A DNA stretch of 64,000 nucleotides, from contig JAJKFH010000948.1 of NCBI GenBank assembly GCA_023333565.1, forward strand, positions 806,001 through 870,000, written 5' to 3'. Shown in pieces: positions 13,691 through 26,792 of this stretch (position 1 is its first letter; each line of letters starts with the position of its first letter). Below the pieces are notes generated by a model. That model ran no database searches. It was not told where the DNA came from and saw only the letters and a list, made by a program, of their open reading frames with translations. The DNA is from Puffinus mauretanicus (Eukaryota; Chordata; Aves; Procellariiformes; Procellariidae). The position numbers and the translations under genes were made by a program.

Positions 13691-14974
13691 CACCATGGGC
13701 AGGGTGCTGCTGCCTCAGCCATCGGCCGGGTTTTGCTGTTACCGGAGATGAGCTCTGACCTCCTTGCTGCCAAAGTTCCCAGCGGAAGCCTGCTCGGTGG
13801 AAGGCATGGGACAATCCCCCTCTTTCTCCCTACTCTTAATCCTGTCCACCAGAAGTGACTGCCAGCCTCTGTTCTGCAGTTAGATGCAATTGTGTTTGAC
13901 AAGTATGGATTTTGGTGCAGTAAAAAGAAGTTGGTATCTTATGCTTTTCTTTGTTTTCTTCTGCTGTACTGGTCTGCGGGGCACTAGTCGCACTGCTAAT
14001 TAGAAAATTTTATCCAAGAGTATCTTCAAGCCAGAACAGAGGGGCTGTCGGCAACTCCAGCTGAGGCTGCATCTGGCCCAGTCTCCTCTGCTGCCATGAA
14101 ACAATTTAAGTGGTTTCCTGTGAGTCATTACCCGAGGTGAATCAATATGTACTTCTACGAGTGTTAGAATTAGTGAAGATTGGTCTCTGATGGATTTGTA
14201 TCTTATGATTACATTCTCTGATGTCTACTGAAGTACAAACTCCAAATGAAACTTCTTGTGCAATTGGGGCACTGAAAATCTCTTTCTGTGCAGGTTTTCT
14301 GTTAAGGATGACTGCATGTTATAGCTTTTCCTTCAGTGGAGGCACTGATTGGGGTCTCTTTTCTTTCCAGTTTCCTATTTCCATGAAACTTAAGGATATA
14401 TTGACCTTGGAGATTTTTATCCTTCTGCTTAATGTGTTTGAAATTGGCTAGTAGGTTCAAAGATAACTGGGGAATGGAATGGCAAATTATCACATGCAGG
14501 CATAGTGTAATTGCATGAGACTTGCTTCTTCAAGAAGCTAGGTTAAAAAGAGGTGGGAGAGGTTTCCTAGATTGCCTAGACTGTGGGGACTAGAGGGCTG
14601 GAGAACAAGGCTGTGATCTATTCTGTTTGTAGATAGAAGCTAAGCTCAAATAAACAAGTATACTTTAACTCTGCATAGCCCAAGATTTTGTTTGCAGAGA
14701 AGATTTGGAAAAGCAGGGGCTTATTCTTAAAGCTTTATTCACTAGATTGGGACACTCTGAACATAGTATTTAATGTACTCATAACTGGCAGTTGCAACTC
14801 GGGAAAGAGTTCTTGGACTTGTCATGATTGTCTTGACAGTTCTCTGAAACCCATTAGCTCAGTTTGCAGCAGAAGCCAAAAAAAGTTTTTAAAAAATAAA
14901 ATATCTTGGCATCATCAGGAAGGGCTTTAAAGAGAAAATGAAGTGCATTATTTTGCTGTTATGTAAAATCTTCA
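13691..14974. other. Non-coding stretch, nothing recognised
   Basis: GC content falls back to the window level after about 13860. No exon, RNA or repeat family is recognised. Confidence 0.4.
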
Positions 14975-15600
14975 TGCACTCGCATCTTGAATACTGTGTG
15001 GAGTTTTGGCCTCCTGACCTGCAGAAGGAATAGAGGGAAGGGCAACTAAAATGATATAGTGGATGAAGCAGTCTTTGAGGAAGGACTTAAAAGATCCAGG
15101 TTTCTTCAGTTTGGAGAAAAGGTTGAGGGGTGAGGTAACTGAAGATTGCAAAATCATGAAGGCAACAGATAAGGGTTTTTGGAACTGTCTTTCATCAATT
15201 CCAAAATGCAAAAATTGAGGGGCACTAGATGAAAACGGTAGTAGATAAATTCCAAGCACTCAAAAGAAAGTATTTTACAGTGCAGGTTGTGAACTTCTGG
15301 CATTTACTACTACAGGAAACTGTGGAGATGGGTAGTACCAGCAGGTTCAAGAGAGTTGCATGAATTTATGAACAACAGCACCATACATAGATAGTAAAAG
15401 CATAGGGGAGGCTAGTATTGTTCATCATTCCTAATTCATGACGTCTGGATGCTGGAGGAGGGAACAGACTGTAGAAAATGGGCCTGTGGTATTCCTGAGA
15501 AGCATCTCTTACTGCTCTGTGGCAGAGACAGCACTGGGCTTGATGAACCATTGGCCTGAACCGCTGGGACATTCCTTAAGTTCTTGTAGTGTCCTGAGCA
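14975..15600 (+). mobile_element. Ancient CR1/L3-type LINE, 3' part
   Basis: The left end encodes a decayed LINE reverse-transcriptase C-terminal motif (HLEYCVEFWPPDLQ, near 14980-15025). Further right, 15505-15590 carries the typical old CR1/L3 3' tail: a CTGTGGCAGAGACAGCACTGGGC-like box, then GATGAACCATTGGCCTGAACC. The copy is highly diverged with many indels. It is much older than the CR1 copies at 17, 20 and 34 kb. Its limits are approximate. Confidence 0.75.
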
Positions 15601-17084
15601 CACATGTAAGGCAAAAACTAGTCTGTGGTTTGGAAGTGATGGTGTATAAAACAACAGTTAGATTCCCTGGTTTCATCTGGTCTTTGTCAAAGGCAATAAT
15701 CCATTGCTCCCAAACGTTGGTCTGGCAAGATGATAAAGCCAAGAGGCAACGGATGGAACCATGTTAGGATAATTGCTTGAAGAATAGATTATAGATTTTC
15801 CTCAGCCTGCCTTCACACGTTATTCTGAGCTGCATGTTTAACCATGGATAATGATGGAACTAAGTGCAGAAGACAAATGTTGGTGACAATTTTCTTTTAC
15901 AGTGAAATCTGTGAATTAGCTTAAGCATACACTGTTAACCAGATTTTCTTCTTTGACAACAAAACGCCTCCTGTTTCAGCACTGTGCTATAAGATTATTT
16001 AGTTAAATGATGAAGTATGTAGAATAAACTGACTGATTTGAGAGAGAAAAGAGAATTGTATTCATATGCTGGTAACCAAAATTAGCACAATGCATTTTGT
16101 GTGTGTGATCATAACACCCTAACCTCAAAGTGAAAATGCTGATAGTCTGGGGGTGGTAAGCTATTTCTGAAGCAATTCTTGAAGTATTTTCTAAATGGTT
16201 TTGCAAGTAGCATCAAATTAAGAGCTCATTTCTAAGCCAGGTGCTAAAATAAAAAAAAAAAACCAAACAACAAAAAACAAAACTCTGTTCGAATATAATG
16301 GCTTTCAAGGTGGTGTTCTTTTCTCAAAGATAGCAAGAATAACAACAGAAAAAACCTTCTTTGTGTATGTTATATATTACAGGGTGTTGCTTTGACTGTC
16401 TTGCATCATGCTAAATCTTTTTTTTTTTTTTTGTCAAAATGAGTTTTTCATCAGCTTCAATGGCAACAGTAAACTTCATTTAAAATAATATGAAAGCCTA
16501 AAATACTTTGGAAAGTCCAGTGGGTACAAGTCTGTAAGTATTTATTGGTTAGTACTTTCAAAGTGCTTTGGGCACAAGAAAATCCTTTGTCTTTTTACAG
16601 AACCAGATACCTTACCCCTGTGGAGCCTTTTTTGTCCTAATCAGTGAAACTTTCCATGGAGTAAATTAAGTCTTAGAGAAACACGTTCTTTCAAAACCAG
16701 CTGTTCTTTCTGCAAATGTTAGTCCTCCAACTGTTCTCCACTATCTATCAGTCCATTTTAGGGCTAAAGTAAGCCAGCTTCACACTCAGTGGTTCTTAAT
16801 GCCATGAATCATTCATTATAATGGGTTTGTTACTAATGTAAATAAGGATACAAATCAGAAAGAAAGCATATGGTTGTTGCTATATTTTCTTTTTTTTGGT
16901 GTGTGTCTCCTGGAAGAAGTAAGGTAAAGAATATGAACAAAGAGAGAGAGATTCAGACATTGAAATAAGAGAAAACCCTGTATAAAGGATGCTTAGGAAA
17001 ATAATAGGGGACAGAGGGGGAAGAGAAGTAATTAATGATGAGAAGAGATTTTTGAATATTTCTGGTGAAAGAACCTGCAAATTT
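15601..17084. other. Non-coding stretch, nothing recognised
   Basis: AT-rich sequence with A-runs near 16248-16280 and a T-run near 16418-16432. No gene or repeat family is recognised. Confidence 0.4.
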
Positions 17085-17472
17085 AGAATCATAGAATCAT
17101 TAAGGTTGGAAAAGATCTCTAAGATCATCGAGTCCAACTGTCAACCCAACACCACCATGCCCATTAAACCATGTCCCTCAGCACCTCTTCTACACGTCTT
17201 TTAAATACTTCCAGGGATGGTGACTCAACCACTTCCCTGTTCCAAGGCAGCCTGTTCCAAGGCCTGACCACTCTTCCAGTAAAGAAATTTCTCCTAATGT
17301 CCAATCTAAACCTCCCTTGGCGCAACTTGAGGCCATTTCCTCTCGTCCTATCGCTAGTTACTTGGGAGAAGAGACCAACCCCCACCTCGCTACAACCTCC
17401 TTTCAGGTAGTTGTAGCGCGCGATGAGGTCTCCCCTCAGCCTCCTCTTCTCCAGGCTAAACAGTCCCAGTGG
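17085..17472 (-). mobile_element. CR1 LINE 3' end, 5'-truncated
   Basis: The plus strand begins AGAATCATAGAATCAT, the reverse complement of the CR1 3' octamer tail, followed by the CR1 3' region. On the minus strand the end of ORF2 is open for 103 codons down to 17164, including [20 protein letters not shown] and [14 protein letters not shown]. Compared with the 20- and 36-kb copies it carries a 6-bp in-frame insertion (near 17240-17255) that repeats the Trp-Asn-Arg codons. It is 5'-truncated and so inactive. Confidence 0.93.
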
Positions 17473-20105
17473 CATCCTGAAGAATAAAGTAAGTAAGTGG
17501 TTAATCTTGCCTCTCAGATGACATAAAACATAGAGATCACTAACAGGCAGAGGGCCAAGAAGATTAAGGACTGGACTCTTACTGGGAGGACTTCAGCTAC
17601 AGCAGGGACAGTGCCAAACACTAGTCCCTACCGCTAGCCAGCCCAAAAGTCTGCAAAGAGCAGATAGCTCCTTACTTCCCTTGTGATGCTAGGGCCATGC
17701 CAGATCCTGGCATGCCTGTTATTTCCTTGATTTCCCTTCGATCCAGATGCTTTTCATCAGATATAGCCTATAGATCTGGTCCAAAGTGAGCAGAGATGAT
17801 TAGCATGACCAGAGGTGGCAGAGGCTGGCCAGTCTGTCCCTGGGCCAGCATGCGAGTGGTGATGAGAGGTGGAAGTTGAGATGCCTCCCCAGGGCGGCAA
17901 GTCAGGACAAAAGGATTAGTTAAATACCACATTATTTCTGCCAAGAGAAACATGTTTACTGTCAAGGCCAGACCTCTTTTGCTCTCTACGTTCGCGTTGG
18001 CAGTGAGAATAAGTCTTCTTTATTGAGACTCTTGTGTACTAGTACAAGGGCTGTCCCTCTGTCCCTCTTCTGTTGCTGGTATAGCAGTGTGGGTGGGGAT
18101 GTACAGCAGAGGACCTCGATGGTCCATCCTAAATGTGACATAAGGTTTTGAGAAGTCTGTCCTTGCTATTGAGGGGTGGGGGAAGCCGCGGTCAGGCCCA
18201 GGGGTGTTGTCCACGCTGGTTTGCGAGAGAAGTGTAGTGGGCGCTCCAGGCTGGTTTCTGACAGGCGTGTGTGGGGTTGTCGTGTGCCTGTGAAGGCTCA
18301 GGACAGGGTGCTGTGTGGACCACCAAGTCCCAAGCGTTTCCTCCCCTTGGTGGGTCATTCCCGAATATGCTCTCCTTTTGCCATGCTGGGAAGCTGAGCT
18401 GCACAGAGGACAGGATAGGACTGGATGAGGGGGGATGGCAGTAGGGAAAGAAAATCACATTCTCTGCCTATAGCTGGCTCTAGAAAGAGTTAATGGTCTC
18501 ACTGAAACTGCCACTGGCAGGCAGCAAGCAGAACTTTAGTCTGGGTCCCCTAGGATGTGATGAGTGGGGGGAAAAGTGACCGCAGAAATGGCAGGCAGCA
18601 AAGTAAATGAAAAGCCATACTGGGACATTGCTTTAGCAGTTTATGGAGAGTAGTAGGAAAATACATACAGTCAGTAGCCACAAAAAGATGTGAAATGGAT
18701 GAGGATTGAACAGAGATAAGGAGGCTTAGAAACACTAAAAGCAATTTTGGTTTAATAGTTTGGCTATATACCACTTTAGAGTGCTCAGCTGGCAATAATA
18801 AGAAGCAGAAGAAACAGATTTTGAAATTTTAGAAGCTCTGCCTAACAGTGAAAGGAAGCAGAGAGACAGACAGATGAACAGACGTAGGGTTAATAGGAGC
18901 TGGATTAAGAACAAACTGAGTAAGGAAAAAGAATCAGAAGAGGATGAGACATTAACAGTGAGAGTAGGAAGACAAGGATGATAATTAGGTAGCTTGACTG
19001 TAAAAAGCAGATTGAACAGATGAGCTGGATTAGAATTACCAATGTTATAATTGATGAAGCCTCATTCAGTCAAAGTTTCTAATTCAAACTTCTGATAGCT
19101 TTAATATGCCCCTTCCCTATCTCTGGTATTTTTAATAAGTATTTGGTTTGCATTTACTGTTTCATTAATGTATAGTAAGTGGTGGAAAAGGCAAGACACT
19201 GTCTGTCTGGAAGTCACAACTCCATTTCATTTTTGTGTTTCTCCTCTGATTACTGTTCATCTTCTTTCTTCAGCCTTAGTCTTAAAACAATGGGACTTCT
19301 ATTCAGATGTGCCTTCATCCTTTGAAGGTCTGCAAGCTGCCATATGTGTTTCTGCTACAGAGAATAATCTTCTGTCTATATGCTCTCAGGTTCCTGTCAA
19401 AATGGGAATTTCAGACTTGCTAAGTATAACTTCATAGTTTCTCACCACAGGGACATAATATCTCTAGGCAAGATTTTTATCACAGAAATAATAGAAATTA
19501 TGACATGGGGTAGTTTTACAAGGAATGTAAACTAGTTGATTTTTTTTTTAAATTTGTACAGATCAAGTTAAAAGGCAAAATTACATCTTTCTCCGCCCAT
19601 TTTGCAGGTAGAAACAATTTCTATGTGAATCAGGCATCTGGGCAGCCAGAAGAGCTAAAGGTCTAATCCAAACCTCATCTACAGGCTCCTAAATCCTATT
19701 GAATCCAGATGGTTTTACATCAAAATGTAAACTGGAAAGATAAAGACTTAAAATCAATCCTCATCATGATCAATGTTCTGCTGAATATTAGTCACAGTGT
19801 TGGTTTGTTCAAACATTGCATTGGCTTTGTGCATGCTGTGGGGCAGACATGAAAAACGTTATTGTTTTTGTTTGGTTGTCTTATGGCTACAACCAAAGTT
19901 TGTCCAAATTATCCAGTTTTTTGGCATCAATTTTTAAGGCTGTGGAGTCAACCTGAGTACTGATGGTTTTATGTAGTAAGATTCAGCATTTTGCAGAAGT
20001 CTGGTATGTCTGATGCGTATGTATCTGTTCACTTACGCAGTTATCTCTGTATAGTCATAAGATGAAGGTTGTATGCATACAGATGAATTTCTTGTTCCAA
20101 AGATC
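17473..20105. other. Non-coding stretch, nothing recognised
   Basis: Moderate-GC sequence around 18.0-18.5 kb, otherwise AT-rich. No exon with splice signals, RNA gene or repeat family is recognised. Confidence 0.4.
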
Positions 20106-20326
20106 AATCATAGAATCATAGAATCATTAAGGTTGGAAAAGACCTCTAAGATCATTGAGTCCAACCATCAACCCAACACCACTATACCCACTACACCATG
20201 TCCCTAAGCGCCTCATCTACACGTCTTTGAAATACTTCCAGGGACGGTGACTCAACCACTTCCCTGGGCAGCCTGTTCCAAGGCCTGACCACTCTTACAG
20301 TAAAGAAATTTCTCCTAATGTCCATC
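20106..20326 (-). mobile_element. CR1 LINE 3' end, short copy
   Basis: Three copies of the reverse-complemented octamer (AATCATAG) open the element on the plus strand. The CR1 3' region follows, up to CTCCTAATGTCCAT, where the match stops abruptly. It is close in sequence to the 17-kb copy and lacks that copy's 6-bp duplication. The 5' truncation is severe, as is typical for CR1. Confidence 0.93.
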
Positions 20327-23300
20327 CAATGATGGGTTTTAGGCAGGCAAGTGAATCAGAACTGTTGCCGGAACATATTCCCTTGTAAGTCTTTAAGCAT
20401 CCATGGCTGTGGTATGGACAACATCGATCATTGTGCCCCATGTAGCATGAGCACACTGGTGATACTTATCAAAGATGCATCTGAAACAATCATAATTTTT
20501 GCTTCCACTTCTGGATGAAATCCAAAAGCAGAACATTAAAATGATGAAATCATAGCTGTTATTCAGACTCTAAAAGTTTGAAAAATGTTTAGTTCATTAG
20601 AGGTTTGAGATAACTGAAATTGTATCTGAGTTCTCTTTGCTCACATAAATAGCTCAGGATTGGAGGAGAGGAGGAGAAATGGAAAAAGGCAGAAAAGCTA
20701 CAAAAGTAAAACATGGTGTATATGTCAGAGTTAATACTGTTGAAATGCTCTTTACTTTTGTCATTCTTTTGGGGCTTGAACTTTAAGTTTTAAAGTATAA
20801 TCAGCATATATTTTAGTCTTCAAATGTGCAGAGAGCACGGGAGGTAAAATACAGAAAGAAGGCTGTGAGTTGTGTGCATTTTTCTGCGGAAGAAACCACT
20901 AAGGAGAAAAACCAAATGGAGAATGCACAGGGCAGACAAGCGATAACCCTGACCCGGTGTGTTGCATGAACCTTCTCAGTTCACCTCGCTGTCAAGCTGC
21001 CAGAGAGATGTATTTCTTTTCATGGTCATAGGGAAAAGGGAAAAGAAAGAATATGTAAGTTCTGCTGCCATCACTGTTCAGCTGCAGCCATTGTGGAAAG
21101 TGTTAGGAATGGGACTCTGGTCCATGTGGCCACATCAGGAACTGCTGTAAATGTTACTTCATCTCCTCTTTCTCCAGTCTTTATGTGACCAAAAGGAGAA
21201 TTTTCAAGTTGCTGTGAATTGAGTGCCCAGCCCCAAGCAGGTCACTTGGTATGTTGCAAAATGGAGCTTCAGGAAGGGAGGAGTACTGTTTCTCATAGCT
21301 GACAGTAGATGTGATCAAAATGAAAGCTAAGGGAAAGAATCTAGGAAAGGTATGGTAGCATATTTCTAGAGTTACGTATAAAGTAAGTAGTACATTTATC
21401 TAACTGTGAGATATATTCAATGAATCCTTTTTTAGGGGCTGATTAATGAAGCACATAAAGCTGGAAGGAGCGTTATGGATCTCTTGTCACTGAAGTGCTG
21501 TGACATGTTGTAATGGCTTTCTGTAAATGGCCTTAAAAATCAGAGAAAATGCCCTCTGTAAAGGAAGGAGATGCTTTGCACTAATCCTCACTGCTTTTGA
21601 AATGGTAGTTGGTAAGCTTAAGACAGTTATCTGTGCAAATGGATTCAGTTAGAAGTGTACACAAGTAAACTCCCAGAAAAACTGAGCTTGTGTGGTTGAA
21701 TACAATTTCTTAACAGTCTCCAAAAGTTATATAGGAGTTTATAATTTATATTTCTTAAAGTTGCTTTACTGATGGCATTTTCAGCACTTCTTTGTTTGAG
21801 AGACAGCAGATAGTATACCTTAAGAAGAAATGTTTTGTTAGAATGTCTTGGCTCAGCTGACCTGCAACAAAAAGAAAACATGCTATGATATAATTATATT
21901 ACTCTTTTTTTAATTCTTCTTGTCTGAATTCTCTAGGCCAGAAGCAGGGTATCTTATGTGGCTCTGGAACAGTACTTCTATTTATTATATTAATAATTGT
22001 TTCCTAGAAATACAGCTTTATTCAACCAAAACCATTTCAAATTCTATCTGAATTAAAAAATAATTTAAATGGAAACTTCTGGGAGCCTTCTAGATAATGA
22101 AACCTGAAAGGGAAGAGTGTATTCCTCTGTGCTCCTTTTTTTCAGTGGTTAGCTCATTCACCTGGGGTATGGAAGGACTGCCTGAGGTGATCTGCAGTTA
22201 TGTCAGAGTGCACCAGTTAGTGGTTTCAGCAGTTTACCTTGGTTAAATAAGCTAAAATCGGTGCTTTAAGTGGGTCTGACGAGGAAGTAGGAGTATGGTT
22301 TGGAGCTCAGCAGAAGTATGGAGCCCAAGTTACAAGTTATAATGTACGTCAAGGCACTTGAAGTTGGTGCTTAGCGGAGACTACGAATTAGCAGTCCCAT
22401 CCCTCAGCTGGAGTCTTCTGGTCAGAGGCAGTGACACCAACCTGGTGGCTCCAGTGACCTTAGAGCTGAGCAGGATTTCATTCACAGATTGTAAAAGTAA
22501 GACAGTTTTGACAAGCTACCTGAGGCTGAGTGGGTGAAATGAAACAGTTCTTTGTTGATGTTATTGTTGTCAGGATTTGTCAAGGAAATAATCCAGATTT
22601 TCGGTTTGAATCTAACTGAACTGAGGTTTGTAAAACTTCTTTGCATGCTGGTGCTTGTTGACACACACATTGCATCAGTATAATCAGATCAACTTTAGCC
22701 TCTCACCTAATCTCAGAGGTGAGTATTTTGCCACAGCCTCCAAGCTGGTACTTGATGCTTGCTGGTGAGTCACCCGTTGCAGCCCTATACCGCCAGGTTT
22801 AACATCCAGCTGTCTGTCCTTGACATTATAGTCCATTTTCCCATACCTTCTGGAATTGAGCTGGCTCGTTCAGGGTTGACTCAAATGTGACCATACTCAC
22901 TTTTCAGGTGAATTCCTGTAATGCAGAAGTGTCTTTAAGGTTTTTTTTCTGTAAAAAGGCTTTGCATTCCTTTGTAGGTCTAGGTCCTAAGCTAGGTACT
23001 ATTTGAAGCAATTTTAAACAAAGAACTTCTTAGTCCTGGTCACTTTTTTTGGTAACTGATGCTTTACAATATCTTTTATCAGTACACTTACCCCTGGTGA
23101 ATATTTAGAATAATAAAATAATATTATATTTGCATCATGTTTTTGTAGCCAGGTTCATGTCATCTTACTGTATTACAGAAAGAATGTAAACAGAGCCCTA
23201 CCTTACACTTGTAACTCTTCTATTTGGGTATGAGCGAGAGGAATCCTGGGAAAATTGCTAGTGCCATAAATATCTTAATTTAGAGGTATAAAGCCCGCAA

Positions 23301-25475
23301 GATATGAAAATAGATATATTTTTGCTCTGTGATGAATTTTGGGCCCAAATGTGTGAATTCTTCCATTAAAACTCCTGAAATAACTAACCCAAGTTATAAA
23401 TAATAAAATTAAGTAAGTACATTTCTGTATGATGACATTGATTTTAATGGCTTTTAGACATTAAGCAGCTGTGTCAATTAAAAATGAAGTGCTTGTACTC
23501 CTGTTTTCTCCACTTTTTGTGTGCTTTTTAAGTGAAACCAGCAAACTAGTAATTTGCTTGTGAAATAGACAATAAACATATGTGTTTTGAAAGGGATTTA
23601 AAGAGAACAAAATGTGTCTGTTTTGGAGCAATAGTACATAGCATGATTAAAAGCCCATGGAAGTTAAAGGAAAGACTCACAGACCTCCACAGGCTTTTGG
23701 TGAGACCCTTGTGTTGATGGTTAATCTGTGCAGGAATGCAAAGGGTAAAATGATTCTTTGCTCAATATGCATAAAATGAGGACTGAATATTAAAAGGCAT
23801 GGTGTTATCTCAGCAATTCTGTGCTCAGGTGTCACGTACGCTTCCTTGTCAATAAGCAGATGTGACACATGATGCAACGTTTAAATGGTGCCACGCAACC
23901 TTAAACAGTACCCAAAACTGCATTTCCTGTTCCTCATTATATTTTAATTAAATATTGATGGACAGTTTGTTTACATCAGGCTTTTATTCTGTTAAAAATA
24001 ATGCTAGCTTATTACTATTGTTAGTGAAATAGCTGGAGCAGCAAGTTGGTGATTAGTGTCAATGTCTCTTGTGGCCCAAGAAACTTGATATAAATAAATT
24101 AATTTGTAATTGTCAGTTGAGCTGTTTTGCTGGGCTGGAATAGACTTCATTTTCTTTAGCTAAGACTAGATGAATAACCCCAAAACATTTTACCATATAT
24201 ACCTTAGGTACTTATGAACCTTATGTGTATTGTAATGAGGTGTGTGAACTGTGCTATGTAGACAGTGCATAATAAAAAAAAAAAAAACCTGCAAACATTA
24301 TGCAATGCATATTTTTAGGTACAAGTCTGGGCCCAGGAACACTGCTTTTGATGTTATCTTTATCGCCCTCCTTTCTCCTGGTTATACTGCATTTTTTTTT
24401 CTTCTCTGACCACCTAACGCATTCCTAACTTTCATGAGCTTTGTATCTCAGTTCTGAAATTACTGAAAGAATGGAATAAAAAGAAAAAAACACCTAAAAT
24501 ATATTACAGAAAATACAGTTGTACTAGCAATTGGAAATGCCTGTCCTATATTTTTTCTCATACCTACTTCTCTTCATAATTTTGCAGGAAATAAATCCTG
24601 ATGTCAAGATAATGATTTGAGTGGTAGCATGGAATAACTTGAAATGCATGAAAAACACAGAAACCCAAAGCAAACCAGAAGAAACTCTAAAAACATAAAA
24701 TTATGAATAGAAAAAGAAACATTTGTACTAGGCAGGTGAAAGCAGTGATATAACTTAGAATAGTTTATAATATAGAATATCTTTCAACTTCCTCTAGGAT
24801 GACATTCCAGACATTGTTGTATGTGGAAGTATATGTATTGATCGTGTGCTAGGCTAATTAAACATCTTGTTCCATGTTACAAAATGCGCAGTAAATAATG
24901 ATGAAAGGAAGATGAATTTTGAAATAGAAGCCCCACTTTCAGCTTTGTTGAAAAATTATTTTCTCAGCTAGCGAGGGAAACACTGTGCATCAGCCATAAA
25001 TCTTACAGTCATCAATAAAGTTACTTAAATAAGAAATAGTTGTCTATCCTTCCTAGAATAGCTTCTAAGATATAAAAGAAGCTACAGAAGAACAGCTTTT
25101 AATGAGCTAAGTCACCTTTACAGTTTAGTCTTCTCTCTTAAGTAATGGCCTAATTCCTAGGGAGCTGGTTTCCAGAGTCTAACAGATTCCTTAGATGTCA
25201 GAGAGGTGCTGTTAGCTGCATGCCAGGGAGCAGAACATTTCTAGCCAAGCAGGTTGAAGAAAAGAACTTTTCTGATATAAAAAGGTGTTTTGAGGCTTCT
25301 TGTAAGAAGCAAAAGAAAAATGAGAATATGGGAGGCTTTTATTATGTTTGTTGTTTTGTGTGTTTTTTTTTTAAGGAAGGAAAGTAAATGGGAGAAGAGT
25401 AAAGCACTTCTTAGAAAGGAAGGGTGTATTTTGGAGAAATGGAAAGGAAGATATTAAGAAGTTGGTTTCATTATG
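20327..25475. other. Non-coding stretch, nothing recognised
   Basis: AT-rich sequence with small A/T runs (for example 24272-24287). No gene, RNA or recent transposon is visible. Confidence 0.45.
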
Positions 25476-26005
25476 TAGAATCATATACTGATGTTGATTA
25501 GAAAGGACCTGTGAAGATCACCTGAACACTCACTCAGAGAAGTGAAAACTAAGGTGAGGTTGCTTGTCTAGTCAAGGTTTGAGTATCTCCAGGGATGGAA
25601 ATTCCACAGCCTCTCTGGGCAACTGTGCCAGTGCATGACTAACCTCACGGTGAAGAAATTTGTTAATACCTGATCAGTTCTCTCAGGCTTTCTTTGGATG
25701 TCATGTGCTCCAGCTCCCCACTCATTTTGGTGACCACCTATTGGACTTGCTTCAGTATTTTGATGTCTGTCTTGCCCCTGGGGATGCCAAAACTGGACAT
25801 GGTACTCCAGGTGCGGTCTCACAAGTGTTGAATAAAAGGGAGTAATCCCTTGCCTTGACCTGCTGGCTGCACTGTTGTTAACACAGCCCTCTTCACTAGA
25901 AGGGCAAGCTGCTAACTCACGTTCAACTTGTGAACTTTGCTTTTTCTGCAGAGCTCCTCCCTAGCCAGTGGGTGCCCAGCCTGGGGTTATTCTCTCCTGG
26001 CTGCA
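25476..26005 (-). mobile_element. Older CR1 LINE 3' portion
   Basis: The plus strand carries diverged but recognisable CR1 3' sequence in reverse orientation: TAGAATCATA start, a GAGTATCTCCAGGGATGGAA block, CACAGCCTCTCTGGGCAACTGTGCCAGTG, and further on CCAAAACTGGACATGGTACTCCAGGTGCGGTCTCAC. On the minus strand this last part encodes [12 protein letters not shown], the conserved C-terminal RT motif. The right limit is uncertain; CR1-like text about the preceding region may continue to about 26.0 kb. It is older than the 17- and 20-kb copies. Confidence 0.85.
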
Positions 26006-26766
26006 GGATTTTTGTTTTGCTGTTGGTTTATTGCTGCTGAGCTTCTTGAGGCTCCTTGAGAAAGGCCTTTTCTCTAGCCTTGAGGTCTGCCCAAAGAGCA
26101 GCCCTGCCCTCCAGGCTATCGATCACTTCCCTGAGTCATCATTGATGAATAAATCTATTGACAAATATGGTCGGTGCCTTGTGCTTACCTGGATGCTCAG
26201 TTACTTCTCCTGTTTTAGCCATTTGACTTTGGGCCTTGTGGATTAGAAAAGTTTCATTCTTTTAGTCTGGGTGAGGAACTAAAAAAAAAAAAAAAAAAAA
26301 ACAAAAAAAAAACAAAAACCACCCCCCCCCAAAATCCCACCGCTTTGTTCTTAGTGTTCTGCATTAAGCTTCCTTTGTGAAAACCTACTGTCCCTTTCTG
26401 CAGGTGTCTCTTTTCCTGTCTGTAGCTGCCCATCAAAGTAGAGATGTTAGGCCTAGGAGAAATGATGGTTGTTATTTAGATAACTGGGCTGTTGCTTAAT
26501 GGATTACAAGGCAAGCCTGATATAGCTGTGTAGGATTTTGAATTGAAAACAGGAAAATAAATTCCAGAACTTTTCACTCTGGGATTCACTATATCCTTTT
26601 CCATGGCATCTCCGCTCAGGGCTCATACTGGAGAAACAAGCTGGTGGATATTCTGAGCCCTGCCTGTAACATGAGATTTGTGCACATGAACCAGCACTTG
26701 CAATAAATTGGGCAAAATAATTTCAGTTTTTGTTTTGTTTTGTTTTTGTCAGTCAAGAAATCCCTC

Positions 26767-26792
26767 TTTTTTTTTTTTTTTTTTTTTTTTTT
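26767..26792. repeat. Homopolymer T run
   Basis: An uninterrupted run of about 26 T. It could be a retroposon poly(A) tail on the minus strand, but no element body is recognised beside it. Confidence 0.8.

Noticed and set aside
13224..13814. About 196-codon minus-strand open frame as a gene
   Set aside because: It lies in a GC-rich patch where stop codons are rare, has no good ATG at its start and no recognisable family. Reported only as a CpG-rich region.
26281..26330. Poly(A) tail of a processed pseudogene
   Set aside because: The sequence next to the A-run shows no cDNA-like body or target duplication that I could recognise.
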